From Porticoccaceae bacterium (lineage in GTDB: Bacteria; Pseudomonadota; Gammaproteobacteria; Pseudomonadales; Porticoccaceae): 40,602 bases of DNA. Below the pieces are notes generated by a model. That model had not been told where the DNA came from and searched no databases. It was given only the letters and a program-made list of their open reading frames with translations. This document shows positions 35,066-40,602 of the stretch, piece after piece (the stretch's first letter is position 1; the number at the start of each line of letters is the position of its first letter). Location: contig JAFMBY010000012.1 in the NCBI GenBank assembly GCA_017858135.1, forward strand, positions 1-40,602. The letters run 5' to 3'. The position numbers and the translations under genes were made by a program.

Positions 35066-35593
35066 TTATTGCTGGTCTGCCGGGAGCGTCATTACGGAGG
35101 CGGACTGTGATGGCAGCACTTTGAGGCGGTTGAGTATTTGGCGCACGATCTCTTCGCGCATCTCTCGCTTGACAAGCTGCTCTTCGTTTTCTGAGGAGAG
35201 TATATCGCGTTCCTCGATCTCGTAGCTGCGTTCCACTGAGGCCGTCAGCAGGGCCGTCAGCGGTCTGCCGCTGGCGTTGGTAATTAAAAAGTCGACATCT
35301 TCATTGAGTTGATATTCGGCGACCCGAGCGCTGGCATTTAACGTTCCGATGCGTCGGTTTTGACGGAAATCGACAATCACCACGGCGTAATCGGCCGCCG
35401 CCGCTGAGGCGACAATCTCGACACCATAGACATCCAGTGCACGACTTAACTCACTGAGAAGGTCTCGGTCAGATAATTGTGTGGCAATATGCAGGCTGCC
35501 AATACTTTGCGGTACCACCTGAGCATCACGCAGCTGCCAGCCGCAGCCGCAGAGCATGGTAATCATTGTCGCTAACAGAATATTTCGCATCAT
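35066..35593 (-). CDS. lptE: LPS assembly lipoprotein LptE
   Basis: 175 aa when started at the ATG at 35593; a GTG six bases earlier is possible. The lipoprotein signal ends at LCG-CGWQLRD, with the acylated cysteine matching that of E. coli LptE (AGCGWHLRD). It plugs the LptD barrel, whose gene is at 20535. It lies 3 nt before holA and 35 nt after leuS in one transcript. Confidence 0.93.
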   Translation of the reverse strand: MMRNILLATMITMLCGCGWQLRDAQVVPQSIGSLHIATQLSDRDLLSELSRALDVYGVEIVASAAAADYAVVIVDFRQNRRIGTLNASARVAEYQLNEDVDFLITNASGRPLTALLTASVERSYEIEERDILSSENEEQLVKREMREEIVRQILNRLKVLPSQSASVMTLPADQQ

Positions 35594-35628
35594 AGTCACC
35601 GTTCGTGCCGCACTCTATTAGTTACCCG

Positions 35629-38226
35629 TTAATTGGCTACTATATTAACCAGTCTTCCCGGAACAACAATCATTTTTCGGATTGTCACGCCCTCAATAAA
35701 GCGCTGTACATTGCTATCCGCCAGCGCCAGCTGCTCAATAGTTTGCTTGGAGGCATCTGCCGCCACTTCAATCTTGCCGCGTACCTTACCATTCACCTGC
35801 ACGACCAGCTCAATAGAACTGCGCACCAGCGCCGACTCGTCAAGCTTCGGCCAGGCAGCATCGGCCACCGCCTGAGTATTACCCAGTGCCTGCCAGAGAG
35901 CATGACAGATGTGCGGCGCGATGGGCGCCAGCAATAACACCGCACTGCTCAGCGCTTCATCACGCACGGCAATGCTTTGCGCTTCATTATCACTCAGTTT
36001 AGCGACCTCATTTAACAGCTCCATCACCGCGGCAATCGCGGTGTTAAAGGTATTGCGGCGACCATAGTCGTCGTTGACCTTATTGATGGTTTCATGGGTC
36101 TTGCGGCGCAGGTCTTTTTGTCCATCAGTGAGAGACTGTGGGTTTAGAGGCGCAACGGGCCCCTGTTCTAAATGATTGTGCACCATAGTCCAGAGTTTGC
36201 GTAAAAAGCGGTGGGCACCGGACACGCCATCGTCGCTCCACTCCAGGGTCTGTTCTGGGGGTGCGGCAAACATGGTAAACAGGCGCACCGTATCAGCGCC
36301 GTGCTTGTCGATAGCGGTTTGCGGATCAACCCCATTGTTCTTTGATTTCGACATCTTGGTGATGCCGCCGCTGAGCACTTCCACGCCAGTCGCGATCTCG
36401 ATCGCCTTGATGGTCCGGCCCTTGGCATCGCGCTCAACGCTCACTTGGTTGGGCGATAGCCATTGCTTGCGGCCGCTGTTGTCTTTGTAAAACGATTCTG
36501 CCAACACCATGCCCTGACAGAGCAAACTCTTAAACGGTTCATTACTGCTGACCAAGCCTTCATCACGCAACAGCTTGTGGTAGAAGCGCGCATAGAGCAG
36601 GTGCAAGATGGCGTGCTCTATGCCACCAACATATTGATCCACTGGCAGCCAGTAATCGGCTCGCGCAGGGTCGAGCATGGCACTGTCGAGGTCGGCACAG
36701 GTAAACCTTGCGTAGTACCAAGACGACTCCATAAACGTATCGAAGGTATCCGTCTCGCGTTCGACTGCTTGGCCATGGAGAGTATCTTTTTTCCATTCCA
36801 GATCAGCTTTAATGGGCGATTGAATACCATCCATCTCCACCTCAGTGGGCAGCAACATCGGCAATCTATCGAGAGGCACGGGAATCTCGCCGCCATCGGC
36901 CAGATTAAACATTGGGATCGGTGCACCCCAATAACGCTGACGGCTAACGCCCCAATCCCGCAGGCGATAGTTAGTGGTTATGGTGCCGTGATCGCAGGCT
37001 TCAAGCGCAGCGGCGATAGCATCAAAGGCGGCATTAAAGTCGAGACCGTCATAGACCCCAGAATTAACCAAGGTGCCTTTGACCGTAAAGGCTTCACTGT
37101 CGATATCGCAAGGCTCATCGCCGGTGGCGGCAATCACCTGTTGGATTGGCAGCTGGTATTTTTTGGCGAACTCGAAATCGCGCTGATCGTGGGCCGGCAC
37201 CGCCATCACTGCGCCGGAACCGTAATCCATCAACACATAGTTGCCGACCCACACCGGCACAGATTCGCCAGTTAACGGGTGGATAGCCGTGATACCCGTA
37301 TCCATCCCACGCTTTTCCATGGTCGCCATTTCCGCTTCCGAGACCTGCTGGGTTTTGCACTGATCAATAAAGGCCGCTAGTTCAGGGTTGTTTTCGGCAA
37401 TCGCCAGCGCAATCGGATGTTGCGTCGCCAGCGTCAGATAGGTCACACCCATCAGGGTGTCGGGTCGCGTGGTGTAAACGTCGAAGCTAGGGTGACCGGC
37501 AATGGCGGCAGACAGATCAAAGGTCATGGTGACACCGCGACTCTTGCCGATCCAATTGCGCTGCATGGTCTTAACCTGCTCGGGCCAATGTTCTAGCTCA
37601 TCAAGATCATTGAGCAGCTGTTCAGCATAGTCAGTAATCCGAATAAACCATTGCGGAATCTCCTTGCGCTCGACGGGGCTGTCACAGCGCCAGCAGCAAC
37701 CATCGACAACCTGCTCATTAGCCAGCACTGTGGCATCATTGGGGCACCAGTTCACCGCGCTGGTCTTTTTGTAGACCATGCCTTTTTCATACAGCTTGGT
37801 AAAAAACCACTGCTCCCATTTGTAGTAGTCCGGGTCGCAGGTGGCCAGCTCTCGCGACCAGTCAATACCAAAGCCCAACGACTGCAGCTGAGCCTTCATA
37901 TAGGCGATATTCTCATGGGTCCACTTCGCTGGCGCGGTTTTATTTTGAATCGCCGCATTTTCAGCAGGTAAACCAAAGGCATCCCAACCCATCGGGTGCA
38001 GCACATTTTTGCCCTGCATACGCTGGTAGCGCGCGATCACATCGGTAATCGTGTAATTGCGCACGTGGCCCATATGCAGCTTACCGCTGGGGTAGGGGAA
38101 CATAGCAAGGCAGTAAAACTTCTCGCGCTCAGGATCTTCAGTGACCTCAAAGGTCTTGTTTTCGGTCCAGTACTGCTGCGCGTCACGCTCTAATTCAGCG
38201 GGGAGATAGGGATGTTCCATGGTCAT
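35629..38226 (-). CDS. leuS: Leucyl-tRNA synthetase
   Basis: 865 aa, class I. HMGH (residues 51-54) in [16 protein letters not shown] is the HIGH motif and KMSKSKN (about 622-628) the second catalytic motif. The CP1 editing domain is present, with TTRPDTLMG and [22 protein letters not shown] cluster (about 175-180) probably belongs to a zinc-binding insertion. The start may be the second Met ([11 protein letters not shown]). First gene of leuS-lptE-holA. Confidence 0.97.
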   Translation of the reverse strand: MTMEHPYLPAELERDAQQYWTENKTFEVTEDPEREKFYCLAMFPYPSGKLHMGHVRNYTITDVIARYQRMQGKNVLHPMGWDAFGLPAENAAIQNKTAPAKWTHENIAYMKAQLQSLGFGIDWSRELATCDPDYYKWEQWFFTKLYEKGMVYKKTSAVNWCPNDATVLANEQVVDGCCWRCDSPVERKEIPQWFIRITDYAEQLLNDLDELEHWPEQVKTMQRNWIGKSRGVTMTFDLSAAIAGHPSFDVYTTRPDTLMGVTYLTLATQHPIALAIAENNPELAAFIDQCKTQQVSEAEMATMEKRGMDTGITAIHPLTGESVPVWVGNYVLMDYGSGAVMAVPAHDQRDFEFAKKYQLPIQQVIAATGDEPCDIDSEAFTVKGTLVNSGVYDGLDFNAAFDAIAAALEACDHGTITTNYRLRDWGVSRQRYWGAPIPMFNLADGGEIPVPLDRLPMLLPTEVEMDGIQSPIKADLEWKKDTLHGQAVERETDTFDTFMESSWYYARFTCADLDSAMLDPARADYWLPVDQYVGGIEHAILHLLYARFYHKLLRDEGLVSSNEPFKSLLCQGMVLAESFYKDNSGRKQWLSPNQVSVERDAKGRTIKAIEIATGVEVLSGGITKMSKSKNNGVDPQTAIDKHGADTVRLFTMFAAPPEQTLEWSDDGVSGAHRFLRKLWTMVHNHLEQGPVAPLNPQSLTDGQKDLRRKTHETINKVNDDYGRRNTFNTAIAAVMELLNEVAKLSDNEAQSIAVRDEALSSAVLLLAPIAPHICHALWQALGNTQAVADAAWPKLDESALVRSSIELVVQVNGKVRGKIEVAADASKQTIEQLALADSNVQRFIEGVTIRKMIVVPGRLVNIVAN

Positions 38227-38263
38227 GAAGAGTCACTGCTTATTGATTTGAAAAGAGCCGCGA

Positions 38264-38269
38264 ATTATA
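38264..38269 (-). promoter_or_regulatory. Candidate -10 box of the leuS operon
   Basis: TATAAT on the minus strand, about 38 nt before the leuS start, followed by the GC-rich TCGCGGC discriminator. No good -35 hexamer at the right distance, so only the -10 is claimed. Confidence 0.4.
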
Positions 38270-38413
38270 AGGTAACAGGGGCCTATATAGATAGGTTTGG
38301 GTCTTTCTAGCAGCAGGTAGTTTTGAGCAGTCAGAACCATTACTTTTTCTCGTCTAGGATTCATCTTAATCTGTAGTGGCAACTTTGAGTGATAAACCGA
38401 TGAGACATAAATT

Positions 38414-38950
38414 ATGTATAAAGAAATCATCAAGTTTTGGTTTGAAGAAATTAGCCAAGCCCAGTGGTGGAAAAAAGATGTTCAGTTTGATGAGCTTATC
38501 GCTAGCCGATTTTCAGAAGTCCATGGGCAGGCATCTCGCTGTGAACTCTATCAGTGGCGGGATACAGCGGAAGGCCGCTTGGCTGAGATCATAGTGCTGG
38601 ATCAATTCTCGCGGAATATTTACCGCGATTCGCCTCTCTCATTTGTAACCGATTCACTGGCCTTGGCGCTGGCCCAAGAAGCTATTCGTTCAGGTGCGGA
38701 TAAAGCCGTGCCTGAGGCCATGAGAAGCTTTTTCTATATGCCGTTTATGCACAGCGAGTCGGCGGCAATACATGAAGAGGCGGTTTTACTCTATGAGGCT
38801 TATGGCAATGAGGGGAATCTAAAATTTGAATTGCGCCACAAGGCGATTATTGATCGATTTGGCCGCTACCCTCATCGAAACGAGATCCTAGGGCGAGATT
38901 CAACAGCAGCAGAGATTGAATTTTTGTCCCAGCCGGGATCAAGTTTTTAG
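38414..38950 (+). CDS. DUF924 family protein
   Basis: 178 aa. The family pattern is clear: an N-terminal IIKFWFEE, QWWKKDVQFDELIASRF, then VLDQFSRNIYRDSP, FFYMPFMHSES and a final RFGRYPHRNEILGRDST. All-helical, TPR-like fold; cytoplasmic; no known activity. Stands alone, divergent from leuS. The start is weakly supported by a ribosome-binding site. Confidence 0.88.
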   Translation: MYKEIIKFWFEEISQAQWWKKDVQFDELIASRFSEVHGQASRCELYQWRDTAEGRLAEIIVLDQFSRNIYRDSPLSFVTDSLALALAQEAIRSGADKAVPEAMRSFFYMPFMHSESAAIHEEAVLLYEAYGNEGNLKFELRHKAIIDRFGRYPHRNEILGRDSTAAEIEFLSQPGSSF

Positions 38951-38980
38951 TATAAAGACTCGGGGGACAAATCGGACGTC

Positions 38981-39009
38981 TTGACGTTATAGTGTTGTAG
39001 CGCTATTGT
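38981..39009 (+). promoter_or_regulatory. Promoter and operator of the toxin-antitoxin pair
   Basis: TTGACG (38981-38986), exactly 17 nt, TATTGT (39004-39009). An 8-bp palindrome TAGCGCTA (38998-39005) overlaps the -10, a fitting site for the ribbon-helix-helix antitoxin to repress its own gene. AAGGAG follows before the ATG. Confidence 0.65.
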
Positions 39010-39033
39010 GCTCTGTAATTAAGGAGAAGTAAT

Positions 39034-39267
39034 ATGAGCACTTTATCTAAAAGATCCACAGTCTATTTCGACCCTGCGATCCATCAGGCGGTCCGCATAA
39101 AGGCGGCATCTTCACATTTGTCGGTATCTGAAATCGTTGATGAAGCGTTGCGTATGCAGTTGGCGGAGGACCAGGAAGATTTGTCAGCCTTTGACGCGCG
39201 CGTTAGGGAGCCTGAAATGTCTTATGAATCTCTGCTAAAAGATTTGAAGAAGCATGGCAAAATATAA
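39034..39267 (+). CDS. Ribbon-helix-helix antitoxin
   Basis: 77 aa. The N-terminus RSTVYFDPAIHQAVRIKAA forms the DNA-binding strand and first helix, and LSVSEIVDEALRMQLAED the second helix. The acidic, flexible C-terminus (EDLSAFDARVREPEMSYESLL split) would wrap the toxin. Ends 14 bases inside the toxin gene, so the two are translated together. CopG/RelB-like antitoxin paired with a RelE-fold toxin. Confidence 0.88.
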   Translation: MSTLSKRSTVYFDPAIHQAVRIKAASSHLSVSEIVDEALRMQLAEDQEDLSAFDARVREPEMSYESLLKDLKKHGKI

Positions 39268-39517
39268 GGTAACGTTTAAGAAATCTGTTGCCAAAGATTT
39301 ACGTAAAATCGCCAATCCTGATGTGACGCGGATTTTACACAGAGTTGATGAACTCGCTGATGATCCGAGAGGGCCTGGGTGCACCAAACTCTCTGCTCAG
39401 GAGAGGTATAGGGTCAGGGTTGGGCTATACCGAATAATCTACGCAATCCAAGACGCAGAACTTGTTGTTCAGGTAGTCAAAGTTGGCCATAGGTCAAATG
39501 TTTATAGAGCTACGTAA
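39254..39517 (+). CDS. RelE/ParE-superfamily toxin
   Basis: 87 aa. YKVTFKKSVAKDLRKI, then LADDPRGPGCTKLSAQERYRVRVGLYRIIYAI and a C-terminal VVKVGHRSNVYR. This is the RelE pattern, with basic residues and the final histidine/arginine/tyrosine cluster seen in ribosome-dependent mRNA interferases. ParE (gyrase) toxins share the fold, so the target is not certain. Overlaps its antitoxin gene. Confidence 0.88.
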   Translation: MAKYKVTFKKSVAKDLRKIANPDVTRILHRVDELADDPRGPGCTKLSAQERYRVRVGLYRIIYAIQDAELVVQVVKVGHRSNVYRAT

Positions 39518-39582
39518 CTAGTCCGATCCCCTTCAGCAGCTATAGTCCTATTGTAATAGTTTAGGGTTTTAAAGGAGTTAAT

Positions 39583-40014
39583 ATGAGGATCCATGGAGGC
39601 TGCGACTGCAACAATATTGAGATTTTCTGGTATATCTCTGGTCAGACCTTGGTGCCCAGGGCTTGCCAATGTGAGTATTGCAGTAGTAGGTCAGCGGCCT
39701 ATGTATCGCGACCTGATACTGGCTTTGAGGCAACAATTCACAGCAGTGAATCGCATAGGCAAATACAGCATGGCTCTAATTCCGCTATTTTCCACGAGTG
39801 CTCTACTTGCGAGCAGGTGGTCTTTGTTGCAGCAGAGGTAGATGGCGAACTTTACGGCGCACTAAACGCCAACCAGTTTAACGATCAATCAGTCGTAACA
39901 GCACCAGTGAAATTGAATTTCAGTTCACAGTCTGGCGAAGAGAAGCGGCAGCGCTGGCGACAAAACTGGTGCCGCCCAGTGCTTATAAAACGCTCTTTAA
40001 GCGGCAGACGTTAA
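39583..40014 (+). CDS. GFA (glutathione-dependent formaldehyde-activating)-like zinc protein
   Basis: 143 aa. The Mss4-like zinc fold is marked by CDC (Cys7, Cys9), CQCEYC (Cys28, Cys30, Cys33) and CSTC (Cys73, Cys76). Family members include formaldehyde-activating enzyme (Gfa) and CENP-V-like proteins, but most are of unknown activity. AAAGGAG lies before the ATG. Its 3' end overlaps the convergent peroxiredoxin gene by 4 bases. Confidence 0.82.
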   Translation: MRIHGGCDCNNIEIFWYISGQTLVPRACQCEYCSSRSAAYVSRPDTGFEATIHSSESHRQIQHGSNSAIFHECSTCEQVVFVAAEVDGELYGALNANQFNDQSVVTAPVKLNFSSQSGEEKRQRWRQNWCRPVLIKRSLSGRR

Positions 40015-40532
40015 GCTCTCTCTGGAACACCTAATTCTTTCAACTTCGCTGCCATATCTTCAGCCGATGTAGCAGGGCGAATATTCTTATCAATAAATAG
40101 AATCTTGCCGTCTGTGCCTATATAAAAAGTATGACGCTTAGGCAGACCATAGACCGCGAGCACGTCGTAGGCTTTGGCCGCTTTCTTGCTTGGATCGCTC
40201 AACAGCGGGAAGTCCGCTTTTGTAGATTCGGCAAACTCGATATTCTTTTCGATGGGATCGACGCTGGCCATAAAGTAGGCGACTTCTAGATTTTTCAGCA
40301 GGTGGCCATTGTCTGCCAGAGATTTACACTCAATAGTGCAGCCGCCGGTAAAGGCTTTGGGATACCAGGCAATCACTACGGCTTCTTTACCCTTAAATTG
40401 GCTGACGCTGTACGACTGGCCATCGGTGGCTTCGAGTAAAAAGTCTGGTGCCTGATCGCCAACATCCAATGCTGCGGCAGCGCTGGCAGCTAAGCTGAAT
40501 GTGATAGCTGTGATGAGTGCTTTAAAGTTCAT
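40011..40532 (-). CDS. Exported peroxiredoxin
   Basis: 173 aa. A signal peptide (cleavage near SAAAA-LDV, residue 21) precedes an AhpC/TSA-type thioredoxin fold. The peroxidatic site PKAFTGGCTIEC has Cys65 (PxxxTxxC), with Cys69 four residues on as the possible resolving cysteine, a BCP/PrxQ-like layout. Reduces peroxides, probably in the periplasm. GGGGA lies 7 nt before the ATG, inside the end of the upstream gene. Confidence 0.88.
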   Translation of the reverse strand: MNFKALITAITFSLAASAAAALDVGDQAPDFLLEATDGQSYSVSQFKGKEAVVIAWYPKAFTGGCTIECKSLADNGHLLKNLEVAYFMASVDPIEKNIEFAESTKADFPLLSDPSKKAAKAYDVLAVYGLPKRHTFYIGTDGKILFIDKNIRPATSAEDMAAKLKELGVPERA

Positions 40533-40602
40533 GTTCGGTTCCCCAATGTCTTGTTATTATTAAACCGCCACAAATTAGCAGCGCCATGATCACCACTGGC
40601 CA
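40522..40602 (-). CDS. C-terminal end of a putative membrane protein (partial)
   Basis: Open from the window edge to a TAA at 40524-40522. The 26 visible residues hold a hydrophobic helix (WPVVIMALLICGGLIIT) and a short polar tail. It overlaps the peroxiredoxin start by 11 bases, as coupled genes do. Too little is visible to name it, and it could be chance. Confidence 0.4.
   Translation of the reverse strand, partial: WPVVIMALLICGGLIITRHWGTEHEL

Noticed and set aside
36463-37275. Long plus-strand ORF (270 codons) inside leuS
   Set aside because: It is antisense to a full-length, motif-complete leuS; no ribosome-binding site or family pattern, and the composition follows the leuS codons.

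Overview
The window is a piece of a gammaproteobacterial chromosome with about 50% G+C. The ribosomal operons are of E. coli type, and the order lptD-surA-pdxA-rsmA-apaG-apaH next to amgK-murU is the arrangement known from Pseudomonas. LPS export genes (lptD, lptE) and many signal peptides show a diderm envelope. A marine Cellvibrionales-like or related gammaproteobacterium is a reasonable guess, but no 16S rRNA is present to fix it.

Layout. (1) 1-97: last codons of tuf and its terminator. (2) 170-13966: the S10, spc and alpha operons, with 27 ribosomal protein genes plus secY and rpoA in canonical order. They are read from a strong sigma70 promoter with a GC-rich discriminator and end in a clear terminator after rplQ. 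Two gaps of 109 nt (rpsJ-rplC and rpmJ-rpsM) hold predicted RNA structure; the second is where the S4-controlled alpha leader is expected. (3) 14086-23165, minus: a lipoprotein M13 metallopeptidase, then the overlapping operon lptD-surA-pdxA-rsmA-apaG-apaH. (4) 23307-27099, plus: amgK-murU (MurNAc recycling), a VanZ-like membrane protein, a DUF2007 protein and a DASS/SLC13 carboxylate transporter, all with overlapping ends. (5) 27103-33735, minus: the most interesting region, a putative Fap-like functional-amyloid or surface-fibre locus. In transcription order it has a sigma54 activator without a sensor domain, two secreted repeat proteins, a periplasmic C39 cysteine peptidase, a third exported protein carrying the same repeat motif, and an outer membrane beta-barrel. 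A near-consensus sigma54 promoter lies just before the first structural gene, and a strong terminator with a possible competing antiterminator lies between the large fibre-like gene and the peptidase gene. (6) 34016-38226, minus: holA, lptE, leuS. (7) 38414-40602: a DUF924 protein, an RHH/RelE toxin-antitoxin pair with its own promoter, a GFA-type zinc protein, an exported peroxiredoxin and the tail of a membrane protein.

How parts work together. Regions 2, 3, 4 and 6 are housekeeping: translation, Sec export, outer membrane biogenesis and cell-wall recycling. Region 5 is the accessory system. The proposed model is that an activator plus sigma54 RNA polymerase switches on two abundant secreted repeat proteins. 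An internal terminator then limits the amount of peptidase, third repeat protein and pore. The C39 enzyme would process one or more of the exported proteins in the periplasm, and the barrel would carry them out. The shared sequence motif, the active-site residues and the DNA signals are read directly; the fibre function is inferred by analogy to fapBCDEF of Pseudomonas.
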